From assembly GCF_000758585.1 (NCBI RefSeq), contig NZ_CP009281.1:5518001-5582000 (forward strand): 64,000 nucleotides of DNA, read 5' to 3'. Position 1 is the first letter of the stretch, and the number at the start of each line of letters is the position of its first letter. The translations under genes were made by a program, and so were the position numbers. Source of the DNA: Paenibacillus sp. FSL R5-0345 (GTDB taxonomy: Bacteria > Bacillota > Bacilli > Paenibacillales > Paenibacillaceae). Of the stretch, positions 44,163 through 51,872 are shown piece after piece. The notes under the pieces were generated by a model, which saw nothing but the letters and a program-made list of their open reading frames with translations, did no database searches and was not told where the DNA came from.

Positions 44163-44969
44163 TCAATTCCTTATCCAATCTTCAAAATTATCCGATACAA
44201 ACTCAATCTCACGTTGATAGTGCATCAGGTGTCCTTCTTCAACCATTGTTAGATAGGCAGGATTTCCATCGGCCGCACCATTTCGTAGTGTATCGCAAAG
44301 TGTAGTCAATCGCTGAATAATCCACTGTTGCAATTCTTTGGGGATGGGAGCTCCATATGATTCAAAAAACAAATGAATTCGCCGACTTCGCTCTACTGCG
44401 TGTAAATCGGACCGATATAACGTTGTTTTTCCTGAAGAATAGTCAGGTGCAAAGCTAGCAAGCGGAACCGAAGTGTACAGGGTATACGCAATGTCCCATA
44501 TACGAGGACCTGGACCTGCCATATCAAAATCAATCAATGCCACAGGCAATCCTTGTTGAAATACCACATTATACAATGCTGCGTCATTATGACAGATCAC
44601 TTCGTGTTGGCCTTCGTCAGAATAGCTAAGTTGCCATTTATTTTCCGATTTGAGATTAAATCCAGCAGTCGCATCATGATAATTACGCAAAATTTGTGCT
44701 AAGCTCACAAGTGTTTCGTCAGACCACATGTATGGTTCAAGCTCTGGGTACTTATTACCCGAAACATCACCTAGAATAAATGTTAATATTTCGTATTCTA
44801 AATCGTCGGTTCCAAGAAACTTGGGTGCACCCTCAAAGTTCTGTTCCTCCAGATGCTGAAGTAGTTCATGAACACACGGACTCCAACTACCCGTAGGGCG
44901 GAGAACAGTATTCTCTCTGCGAACTATACGATTCATATTACCACCTTCTAAAACTTCTTCATGAGTCAA
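44163..44969 (-). CDS. Aminoglycoside-phosphotransferase-like kinase
   Basis: A 268-residue protein-kinase-like phosphotransferase. The catalytic loop is HEVICHNDAALYNVVF and the metal-binding motif ALIDFDMAGPGPRIWDIAYT. A nucleotide-binding N-lobe begins THEEVLEGGNMNRIVRRENT, VLRP. The TTG at 44969 was chosen because GGGGGA lies 7 bases before it and the family starts near THEEVL-GGN; an ATG 33 bases later is possible. The substrate is unknown; homologues in Bacillales are annotated as aminoglycoside phosphotransferases, usually without proof of drug resistance. It is a single-gene unit with a boundary palindrome at 45051. Confidence 0.82.
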   Translation of the reverse strand: MTHEEVLEGGNMNRIVRRENTVLRPTGSWSPCVHELLQHLEEQNFEGAPKFLGTDDLEYEILTFILGDVSGNKYPELEPYMWSDETLVSLAQILRNYHDATAGFNLKSENKWQLSYSDEGQHEVICHNDAALYNVVFQQGLPVALIDFDMAGPGPRIWDIAYTLYTSVPLASFAPDYSSGKTTLYRSDLHAVERSRRIHLFFESYGAPIPKELQQWIIQRLTTLCDTLRNGAADGNPAYLTMVEEGHLMHYQREIEFVSDNFEDWIRN

Positions 44970-45050
44970 TAGGATTCCCCCTTGTAATGTATGAGCTACC
45001 GAAGTTGAATTTATTTCCAATTTTTCATACCTAAAAGTATTCGATTTTTA

Positions 45051-45077
45051 ATTAAACTATCCTGCCCGTTAACTAAT
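45051..45077. repeat. 26-bp imperfect palindrome (boundary element), copy 10
   Basis: ATTAAACTAT, core CCTGCCCGT, TAACTAAT. It lies upstream of the kinase gene at 44163-44969. Confidence 0.7.
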
Positions 45078-45109
45078 ATCAAGATCAGCAGTGGGATTTT
45101 AGCGTTCCA

Positions 45110-45290
45110 CAACAACAAAAAACCTCCCCTCACCCCTAAAGGTGGAGAAGGCTTAAACGCGTCACTTCCGAAGACATTGGCCAGCTATATTTTCAGCTCC
45201 CCAAGCTTAATCAGCTCGACAACCGCTTGTGAACGGCCTTTAACGTTTAGTTTTTGCATTACATTCATGGTAGGGTTTGAAACACACTAA
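45110..45290 (-). repeat. LuxR-gene tail plus terminator repeat, copy 4
   Basis: It is nearly identical to copy 3 across about 160 bases. On the minus strand it codes for NVMQKLNVKGRSQAVVELIK, LGELKI and a stop; the codons before that read SNPTM where copy 3 has SNHTT, a slightly decayed version. The terminator ends in TTTTTTGTTGTT. It lies between the genes at 45425 and 44969. Confidence 0.9.
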
Positions 45291-45424
45291 TAATACAGGC
45301 TATGGTAATCATGATTGTTATTCTTAATAAATTCACCTTATGAAAATGTAATTGAACTAACATTTCTCCTTAACACAAGAACAAGTCATTGCTACACATC
45401 ATCAAAAAAACTGATCCTTTACTT

Positions 45425-45817
45425 TTAAACTCCACCTTTTTTATCTGGTCGTTCTCCTGCCTCATCGATGTTTTTTCCGTTGGCAAATCTCCAAACCTTA
45501 TAGCCATTTGGTGCTGAAGGCCCATCTTTACCTTGTGAAAAAGCCGCAGTGCCGCTAGGAGTACCGCAAATAGGTCTTAGAACCTCGTAGACATTTGCCT
45601 TTTCTTCAATAAACCCCTCACGAATTAAATATGAAATGTTTTCAGGAACCCATCCGATATTAAAAATATGTTTAGATAAATACGAACCTGGTAGTAATGT
45701 AATCATTTCAGCTTTCCTAGCTGTGCGATCATAGTAGCCTTTAGCTTTTCCTAAAAAAACATTTGGTTCAACCTCTCCGATATGTGCAGGTAAAATAGTA
45801 TATTGGGTTGTAGTCAT
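45425..45817 (-). CDS. Small protein with DUF4357-like C-terminus
   Basis: A 130-residue protein. EMITLLPGSYLSKHIFNI, then IREGFIEEKANVYEV and TPSGTAAFSQGKDGPSAPNG, YKVWRF resemble the DUF4357 pattern (a G-S strand, an RxGxI segment, and an SPSxAA...NG...W end). DUF4357 is often attached to nucleases, but here it stands alone. The ribosome site GGGAG is good. The assignment is tentative. Confidence 0.55.
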   Translation of the reverse strand: MTTTQYTILPAHIGEVEPNVFLGKAKGYYDRTARKAEMITLLPGSYLSKHIFNIGWVPENISYLIREGFIEEKANVYEVLRPICGTPSGTAAFSQGKDGPSAPNGYKVWRFANGKNIDEAGERPDKKGGV

Positions 45818-45876
45818 TGTTCTAACTCCCTTTCAATATGGAATATATAATCTTTTAGCTAAGTATAGATCGAGAA

Positions 45877-45914
45877 TAAAAACGCTCAGATCTTTTTACT
45901 CTGAGCATTTTTTC
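45877..45914. terminator. Bidirectional terminator
   Basis: GCTCAG and CTGAGC arms, with a TCTTTTTACT loop, are flanked by AAAAAC on the left and ATTTTTTC on the right. It would end the transcript of the Mrr-like gene. Confidence 0.65.
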
Positions 45915-46064
45915 GTAATACGAGATTTCATTACATCACCCCGTTCACCATCCATAAAGCTTAATATCAACGATTTCGAATCTAATAAATAATATTTTGG
46001 AAAAAGAATGCATATGTCAGTTACTTCAAAAAGAAAACAAGAACCAAAAGCTAAAAGTTCCTCC

Positions 46065-46090
46065 GCTATCGCTTCCCGTGTTAGCTTAAT
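46065..46090. repeat. Boundary palindrome variant, copy 11
   Basis: GCTATC, core GCTTCCCGTG, TTAGCTTAAT. It overlaps the stop codon of the nuclease-like gene. Confidence 0.5.
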
Positions 46091-47019
46091 TGTTCATCTT
46101 CGCTATTTTTGAAGGTCACTTCCCCATCGTCATCAAAAGTAAATTTATCCAGATCTTGGTCATAAATAACTTTGTCCAATTCATCATCAAGTACTTTGAA
46201 TACTAACAAAGCAACTTTTCCTCCTTGGTCAACGACGGTTTCTATCACACTTTGGCTACTTGAAAATTCGTAATAAAATCCTTTTATTGCAACTAGAACA
46301 CCCATCAGATTGACATATTTAATTTCTCCAAATTCATGAAATCCCGTAGTTAGAACATCTGGATTCCTAGGAAGGCTGTTGAGTATTGGCTTTAAGACAG
46401 ATTGCAAATTTTCTATCGGATTACCATTTTGATCACAAAAGTAATTACTTCTTGCATCTAAAACTTGAGTTGTATTGATGTGTTTTGGATCAGCATTGGA
46501 ATTAAACTTTTCCACTTCCTGCTCACTAGCTGGTACCCAAGTTAATTTGGGTTGGTTCATAGATATGAGTGTACCCTGGATATGTATAGCTTTTATTCGT
46601 CCCTCCCAGTCCTCTTCTTTAAATCCTCTGAGTATTGCTAATTTTATTCCCTCATCCTCCGCGAAAGATCTAGCTCCCTTTGTATACCCTTTGGTGGTAA
46701 CAACGAAGGCTTCATCAGGTTTTATTTGTGAAACCGCTCCAAAAAAATCCCTTATTATACCTATACCAACTTTCGAGTCATAATCTTTGCATTCAATTAG
46801 TATCCTTTTTAAGATGGTTGAATTTGGGCTTTGAACTGTTACGTCTATTTGATGTCCTGTTTTTTTTCCATCCCCTCGCAAAGTTAAATCATGAATAACA
46901 ACATCGTTTTGATTTAATACTTTGAATACCACTGCTGCAAGTTTTTCGTATTTTGTACCCTGCTTTAATTTTTCCTCTGCAATATGTTCATCGTAAATAG
47001 TGTCCATTTCTAAACTCAT
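46081..47019 (-). CDS. Mrr-like restriction endonuclease-type protein
   Basis: A 312-residue protein. The first 150 residues have a PD-(D/E)XK nuclease core of the Mrr type: LRGDGKKTGHQIDVTV (Asp59), then RILIECKDYDSKVGIG (Glu76, Lys78) and the family segment FVVTTKGYTKGARSFAEDEG. The remaining half has no motif I know. Mrr-like enzymes cut modified DNA or act in other defence; here no methylase or specificity gene is nearby. The ribosome site GGGGGG lies 7 bases before the ATG. Palindromes bound the gene at 46065 and 47111. Confidence 0.82.
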   Translation of the reverse strand: MSLEMDTIYDEHIAEEKLKQGTKYEKLAAVVFKVLNQNDVVIHDLTLRGDGKKTGHQIDVTVQSPNSTILKRILIECKDYDSKVGIGIIRDFFGAVSQIKPDEAFVVTTKGYTKGARSFAEDEGIKLAILRGFKEEDWEGRIKAIHIQGTLISMNQPKLTWVPASEQEVEKFNSNADPKHINTTQVLDARSNYFCDQNGNPIENLQSVLKPILNSLPRNPDVLTTGFHEFGEIKYVNLMGVLVAIKGFYYEFSSSQSVIETVVDQGGKVALLVFKVLDDELDKVIYDQDLDKFTFDDDGEVTFKNSEDEQLS

Positions 47020-47110
47020 GATAAATCCCCCTGAGTATTTATTTAACGAATAAAATGATATACATAACTAGTATAGAAATAAACATTCCCAACTTTTTGA
47101 TAGTTTTTTG

Positions 47111-47137
47111 TGCTATACTGCCCTCTAGTTCAGAAAA
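47111..47137. repeat. Boundary palindrome variant, copy 12
   Basis: TGCTATACTGCCC with TCTAGTTCAGAAAA: the core CTGCCC and right arm TAGTTCA are kept. It abuts the terminator at 47132. Confidence 0.5.
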
Positions 47138-47156
47138 GGCTACCCTAAGGTAGCCT
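47132..47156 (-). terminator. Terminator of the PutAbiC-like gene
   Basis: A perfect stem with AGGCTACC and GGTAGCCT arms, followed on the minus strand by TTTTCTG. Confidence 0.6.
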
Positions 47157-47207
47157 AAATATGATAGTTCCGTAATTCGTTAACACAATATGTATTTCAT
47201 TACTTGT

Positions 47208-48410
47208 TCATCGAGAAGCCATCTGTTCCAATTCAAAATTATCATTAGCCCATATAAAGTCTTTACTACTCAAATGATCATCAAAGAAATTTGTATTCGT
47301 CAATAATTCTTTAAAACCTTTACCTTTCGAAGAATAAACCAAATTATAAAATAGAACTAAAAGTTCATATGAAGAGAGCTGAGCTCGCAGTATGCCCCTA
47401 TACTTTCGCTTCTCTTTGTTATTCTCCAACTCATTTTCATGGAACTTTTCATCTTGAATCAGTTTTACAATACGATATAAATTCCTAAAGTAATGGCCAA
47501 TCTGACTTTCATATTCGTTATAAATCATTTCAAAAGCTGCAACCTTCAGTTCATTCAACGGTTCATCGATAAACTCCTGCTTAAACTTGTCCGTGTATGC
47601 GCTAGAATAAGATTTAGCACCATTAAAACTAAGATTGTTTAACCAGGTTAGGTAACTATCATCATTATTGTAGACTTCTTTTTCATAATTTTCATTTAAT
47701 TGGACTTTTAGATCATTCCATTTCTTATTTGTTCCTTTTTTCAGAGTTTCATGAAAATTATCGTATCCGCTGGTATCTATATCATTTTCTCTGAATCCAA
47801 ATTGTACCTCTGGTTCATTCTTACCTATAAAATCATTGAAATAAAAATCAAAAAACTCATTCCTAACGAGATCATCTAGTAATTCTTTATTCCCTTCTAT
47901 TGCTTGCTGTTTCAGCCTAGCTGTGTATGGTTTATATACATTATTATTGTAAGCATATCTCAGCTTCTCAAGGATTTTTTCCATTACTGCTCTACCTTTA
48001 GTGTCTTCAATCACAATATCTTTTGTGATATCATGGTGTAGATTGATCATATTAAAAAATGTGCTATCGAACTGTTGCTTTTTCATCGTGGCATTTGTAA
48101 TTTCATATTCTTCCCTCGTCTTTTGCACTTCATTACGCTGTAACTCTAGTTCTTCCTTTTGCATAATGATTGCTGCTGTAACAAAAATAATGCTGGCTAG
48201 CGACAGGAGTCCGACAGTCGTACCACCGAAAAAATCACCAACAACACCCAATTCATTAAAATTAATCAAAACGAATTTTTTTTGAAATAATCTCATTAAT
48301 ACGAAAGGGATGCCTATAGCACCAACGGCTATAATGAATCCTACTGTAATCCACCAGTTCTCCTTTTTTTGAGACCATTTTTTCTTATTTTCTTGCTTAC
48401 CTTTCCCCAT
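47208..48410 (-). CDS. PutAbiC-like phage abortive-infection protein
   Basis: A 400-residue protein with a basic N-terminus and two membrane helices (about 19-41, WWITVGFIIAVGAIGIPFVL; and about 57-85, FFGGTTVGLLSLASIIFVTA). A coiled-coil linker follows (KEELELQRNEVQKTREEYEI), then the family hallmark QQFDSTFFNMINLHHDITKD at about 112-131. Its C-terminal half includes YFRNLYRIVKLIQDE and YRGILRAQLSSYELLVLFYN. This layout is that of putative AbiC-type proteins, which stop phage growth by an unknown route. The ribosome site AAAAGGAG is good. It stands alone between the Mrr-like gene and a large serine recombinase gene. Confidence 0.85.
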   Translation of the reverse strand: MGKGKQENKKKWSQKKENWWITVGFIIAVGAIGIPFVLMRLFQKKFVLINFNELGVVGDFFGGTTVGLLSLASIIFVTAAIIMQKEELELQRNEVQKTREEYEITNATMKKQQFDSTFFNMINLHHDITKDIVIEDTKGRAVMEKILEKLRYAYNNNVYKPYTARLKQQAIEGNKELLDDLVRNEFFDFYFNDFIGKNEPEVQFGFRENDIDTSGYDNFHETLKKGTNKKWNDLKVQLNENYEKEVYNNDDSYLTWLNNLSFNGAKSYSSAYTDKFKQEFIDEPLNELKVAAFEMIYNEYESQIGHYFRNLYRIVKLIQDEKFHENELENNKEKRKYRGILRAQLSSYELLVLFYNLVYSSKGKGFKELLTNTNFFDDHLSSKDFIWANDNFELEQMASR

Positions 48411-48601
48411 TTCCTTGCTCCTTTTTTATTTTATTGACATAAAGAAGAATATCCCACATAATTTCAGCTGAAAAACTCATATTTAAGCGGGATCCCATTC
48501 ATAACCAACATTATACTATATTTCCATTTGGTTCGACATTAAAATACAATACTGGGACTTAACAGAGTCATAATAAAAGGGATTAGGATATTGTGCTACA
48601 C

Positions 48602-50179
48602 TTACGATTCTAACTGCCCCAAAGGCGTATAAATCTCCACCTCGCCATCTACACTCACAACCAACTTTTCAATCAATTTAGACAAGACAAGTCTCAATTC
48701 ATCCAAACGATCAAAATCAAGATCAACAAGGCTCTCCAATGCTGCTCTGATCTCATCGTATACTTTATCCATATTGATTTGATCTTCCTTGTTCTCTGTA
48801 GCTTTAGCTAATTCGGTTTGAAGTGAAGTAATTTCCTGTTCGTACTGTTGTTTTTCAAAAAGATATTGTTCTTCATCAATCTCCCCAAGCATATTCTGTT
48901 TTCTTAATTCGAATAACAACTTACGATTCCCCTGAATTGCCTTCTCCAACTTTTTAAGATCCTTGTCCATTTCATTAGACGACTTTCTTTTTAGAATTCT
49001 ATCTTTACTTTCACTCGTTGTAGATTCAACATTAATAACTTGCTTTAACTTCTTGCTCACTTCATTGATGACGGTATCTCTAAAATTGTTATACGGTATC
49101 CACGCATTGTTAACACACCCCATCTCACCTTGCCGTCTCCTAGTTGAGCAAATCAAATATCGATATACAGGGCCGTCCTTGCTTGACTTTCCCTTACAAC
49201 TCACCAGCGACGCTCCACAATGTTTACAAAAGATCATGCCAGCAAATACATTCACTCGATTTCTAACCCCTCCGCGCCTTCCTCCACCACGTTTCAAACG
49301 AATCTCTTGGGCAAGTCCGAATGTTTCTTTATCAATGATTGCTTCGTGAGTTTGTTCGGTAGATCTCTCCCACTTAGTCTTATCGCGCTGCACTTGTTTT
49401 CTACTTCGATCAGACATATTGTTAATGTCGTTGTAAACCTTTTTCACTTCGTATTTGCCAAACACATTCTGTCCTGTATATACCTCATTAGTTAGAATCC
49501 TCTGAATAGTGGTAACTCCCCAGACTCCTCCTTTTGGAGAGGGGATTTCCATCTCTTCATTAAGATATTTTACAATTGTTTTTTCGCCCATCTTACGGGA
49601 TAAATATAAGTGGTAGATGAGTTCGACGATATACCTATCATTTTCGTCAGGTACAAGTGTCTTTTTATCACCATTCACTATTTTTCTATATCCAAACGGA
49701 GCAACACTTCCTGTGAAATTCCCTTTAAGAGCAGACTGTCTAATCCCGCGTTTGGATGAAAGACTAATCTGTTCGCTAAGCTTCTGGTTTACAGCAGAAA
49801 TAATCTGAAACTTAAGTTCATCGTTATCCTTCAGCGAATCAAAGCCCTCTTCAATAGAAATCAGTCGAATGCCCAACGCATCGACTAAGATCCGCTTTAA
49901 GTTAAGTGAATCAAGCGTATCCCGTGAAAACCGCGATAATGACGCGAATATTATCGTCCTAAAATAATTAGCTTTAGCATCTTGTATCAATTTTTGGATT
50001 TCTTCCCGTGCGACAATGGATGTTCCTGTATCACGGTCTTCGTATGAATACTGTACATCTAAATCAAGAATTCTAGCTTTCTCTTCACAAAGCCCTCTTT
50101 GATGCTCAGGGCTATCTTTTTGCGATTCCTTTGTGGTTGATACACGAACATATATAGCCGTTACATTAGGATTTATCAT
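48602..50179 (-). CDS. Large serine recombinase (integrase/resolvase type)
   Basis: A 525-residue recombinase. The catalytic domain starts AIYVRVSTTKESQKDSPEHQ (Ser14), with FASLSRFSRDTLDSLNL carrying active-site arginines. A recombinase domain follows (GSVAPFGYRKIV; YTGQNVFGKY), a zinc ribbon (FCKHCGASLVSCKGKSSKDG, then YLICSTRRRQGEMGC) and a C-terminal coiled coil (about 400-480). Such enzymes move phages, integrative elements or defence islands by site-specific recombination. Its ribosome site AGGTGA is 8 bases before the ATG. A small gene lies 19 bases upstream on the same strand. Confidence 0.92.
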   Translation of the reverse strand: MINPNVTAIYVRVSTTKESQKDSPEHQRGLCEEKARILDLDVQYSYEDRDTGTSIVAREEIQKLIQDAKANYFRTIIFASLSRFSRDTLDSLNLKRILVDALGIRLISIEEGFDSLKDNDELKFQIISAVNQKLSEQISLSSKRGIRQSALKGNFTGSVAPFGYRKIVNGDKKTLVPDENDRYIVELIYHLYLSRKMGEKTIVKYLNEEMEIPSPKGGVWGVTTIQRILTNEVYTGQNVFGKYEVKKVYNDINNMSDRSRKQVQRDKTKWERSTEQTHEAIIDKETFGLAQEIRLKRGGGRRGGVRNRVNVFAGMIFCKHCGASLVSCKGKSSKDGPVYRYLICSTRRRQGEMGCVNNAWIPYNNFRDTVINEVSKKLKQVINVESTTSESKDRILKRKSSNEMDKDLKKLEKAIQGNRKLLFELRKQNMLGEIDEEQYLFEKQQYEQEITSLQTELAKATENKEDQINMDKVYDEIRAALESLVDLDFDRLDELRLVLSKLIEKLVVSVDGEVEIYTPLGQLES

Positions 50180-50198
50180 ATTAATATCACCTGATTCA

Positions 50199-50351
50199 TC
50201 ATGGTAGTCTGTCCTTCGATGTCTCCCTGTTATAACTTATGCCTGGATGATTGATGAGCACCTTCCGAATGGTATCATCAATCAATTCTTCAATGATTTT
50301 CTCAAGTGACTTTTCCGATTCACTGGACTTAAACACGATCTTGAGCTGCAC
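50199..50351 (-). CDS. Small protein upstream of the recombinase
   Basis: About 50 residues: QLKIVFKSSESEKSLEKIIE, ELIDDTIRKVLINHP, then a short basic tail. GTG at 50351 fits AGAGGTG with 6 bases spacing; an ATG two codons upstream overlaps that site. The first strand and two helices could be a small DNA-binding or adaptor fold. Its closeness to the recombinase gene suggests a directionality factor or a regulator, by analogy only. Confidence 0.5.
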   Translation of the reverse strand: MQLKIVFKSSESEKSLEKIIEELIDDTIRKVLINHPGISYNRETSKDRLP

Positions 50352-50493
50352 AGACATCACCTCTTGGTAATGCCTATTACTCAATAAGATTGTCCTATTC
50401 CATATAGAATTTATTCCTTCAATCTACTAGGTGATATTGCCGTCCTCTGCTCCATATAATCTGATAACGGATAAATTCCAGTTATCGTCGATG

Positions 50494-50515
50494 TTAATCA
50501 GGTTAACCTGGTTAA
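50494..50515 (+). promoter_or_regulatory. 22-bp operator-like palindrome between divergent genes
   Basis: TTAATCAGG, TTAA, CCTGGTTAA form a palindrome with one mismatch per arm. It follows a TATAAT box (50455-50460) and precedes the ribosome site of the coiled-coil gene, so a bound protein would block that gene. Confidence 0.55.
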
Positions 50516-50538
50516 TGCTCAAGGAGAGAGGGCTAAAT

Positions 50539-51297
50539 ATGGCGTTAGAAACATTTGGAGTTAAAGTGAACCCAGAAATCAAAGAAAAAGTTAACTCAAT
50601 GATCTCCGCATCAGGATTAAACCACAAAGAATGGTTTGAAAGTGTCGTCGCTTTATACGAGCTTCAAATGTACAAGCATCATGATAATGCAAAAAAGTAC
50701 TTAAGCGACTTAGAAGCACTTCAAGAACATACTTCGCGGATCAACGAAATTTTCACCTCACTTATAAAAAAAATTATCGATGATAACAGCCACAATACTA
50801 CATTAATCGAGAAAATCACTTTGGAAAAACAAGTTCTTATAGAGGACTTAGAACAACAAGTACAAACCCAAAACAGAGAATTAGTAGAGGTCACACGTGA
50901 TTTATCGGAGATTCGAAAATCGTGGAAGCAGTTAGAAGAATTAAATTATGCTCATAAAGAAACTATATTCCACTTACAGTCTGAACTTGAACGTCAAAAT
51001 ATTCTTATTTCCGAGTTCAACCAAGGGGAATTCGTAGAGTTATCTAATGAGCTTAGAGGAGTTAAACAAACGCTCGAACTTACAACATTACGACATGAAA
51101 AAGAAGTTCAAGAGTTAATTGCTCAACATAGACAAGAAATCATCGAAAAATATATGAGCAAGTCAAAAATAACTGGTGAAAAGAAAAAGGGGCGCCCCCC
51201 GAAAAAGGATACCCCAGAACAAAATTCACCTATTGATGTGTCGTCGAGTCAGAATAGCTCAAATAATATCGATCTCACCAAAGAACAAGAAGAATGA
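50539..51297 (+). CDS. RHH-like, coiled-coil, AT-hook protein (KfrA-like layout)
   Basis: A 252-residue protein. The first 45 residues (ALETFGVKVNPEIKEKVNSM, ISASGLNHKEWFESVVALYE) look like a ribbon-helix-helix or similar DNA-binding unit. A coiled coil runs from about residue 60 to 215. A basic AT-hook-like KKKGRPPKK (about 213-221) and a low-complexity serine/asparagine tail follow. The layout resembles KfrA-type accessory partition proteins of plasmids, by architecture and not by clear sequence match. The ATG at 50539 has AAGGAGAG before it; the open frame extends 36 codons upstream without such a site. The winged-helix gene follows 30 bases later. Confidence 0.7.
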   Translation: MALETFGVKVNPEIKEKVNSMISASGLNHKEWFESVVALYELQMYKHHDNAKKYLSDLEALQEHTSRINEIFTSLIKKIIDDNSHNTTLIEKITLEKQVLIEDLEQQVQTQNRELVEVTRDLSEIRKSWKQLEELNYAHKETIFHLQSELERQNILISEFNQGEFVELSNELRGVKQTLELTTLRHEKEVQELIAQHRQEIIEKYMSKSKITGEKKKGRPPKKDTPEQNSPIDVSSSQNSSNNIDLTKEQEE

Positions 51298-51327
51298 ATC
51301 CCCATTGTAATTTAAAGGAGGTGCATT

Positions 51328-51669
51328 ATGAATTATTATCAGCCGTCACAAGAAAATATCGATAAGGTACTTAATTATTTTGTAACTAAAGTTAAGGCAA
51401 TTGGTTCAAGACGATTTAGTGAGAAGATATCAAATGTTGCTAAGAATGCAGATGTAGCCTTAGCTACAGCTCATCGAGTAATTACGCAGCTTGAGAGTGA
51501 AAAAATGATAACGGTTATTCGTCAAAAAACAAGACGTATTCCTACTGAATACATTTATAATGGCGATATTAACGGATATCTTATCGGAAAAGACAAAGAT
51601 GAACAGATCACCTATCTTCAAAATCTGGTTCAACAATTAAAAAAAGAAAATGAAAGTTTGCGAAAATAA
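51328..51669 (+). CDS. Winged helix-turn-helix regulator
   Basis: A 113-residue protein. Residues about 15-75 form a winged helix (FSEKISNVAKNADVALATAH, RVITQLESEKMITVIRQKTR, RIPTEYIY), and the last 25 form a leucine-zipper-like helix (QITYLQNLVQQLKKENESLR). The ribosome site AAAGGAGG is optimal. It is co-transcribed with the coiled-coil gene. It could regulate the neighbouring mobile-element genes or help in DNA segregation. Confidence 0.75.
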   Translation: MNYYQPSQENIDKVLNYFVTKVKAIGSRRFSEKISNVAKNADVALATAHRVITQLESEKMITVIRQKTRRIPTEYIYNGDINGYLIGKDKDEQITYLQNLVQQLKKENESLRK

Positions 51670-51698
51670 ATCAAAAAAACAACATAGAAATCTGGAAA

Positions 51699-51743
51699 GA
51701 AAAATAGCGTGCGAATTTATTATAAATTCGCACGCTATTTTTC
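51699..51743. terminator. Bidirectional terminator
   Basis: An almost perfect 21-bp stem, GAAAAATAGCGTGCGAATTT and AAATTCGCACGCTATTTTTC, with T-runs on both strands. It separates the winged-helix gene from the convergent helicase gene. Confidence 0.85.
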
Positions 51744-51749
51744 TAATAT

Positions 51750-51872
51750 CTAAACTAAGTATCTTATTGTTTCTATATAATTCTCAAGCCGATTAACTTC
51801 AAATCTCCGCTTTTTAAACCACTCTTGTGACCAAATTCGATAAATTTTCCAACCTAACCCCTCTAAAACTTG
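51750..51872 (-). pseudogene. Detached C-terminal tail of the DUF4011 helicase-nuclease
   Basis: Directly after the helicase gene's TAA (51873-51875) the same frame reads QVLEGLGWKIYRIWSQEWFK, KRRFEVNRLENYI and ends at TAG (51750-51752). This is the normal end of the Vsr-like/MTES_1575-type nuclease domain (RDRDRLRQQVLEGLGW and so on), so the TAA is a nonsense mutation of a glutamine codon (CAA). Confidence 0.85.

Noticed and set aside
40473..47137. CRISPR array
   Set aside because: The repeats are palindromic but are spaced irregularly around genes, with no uniform spacers.
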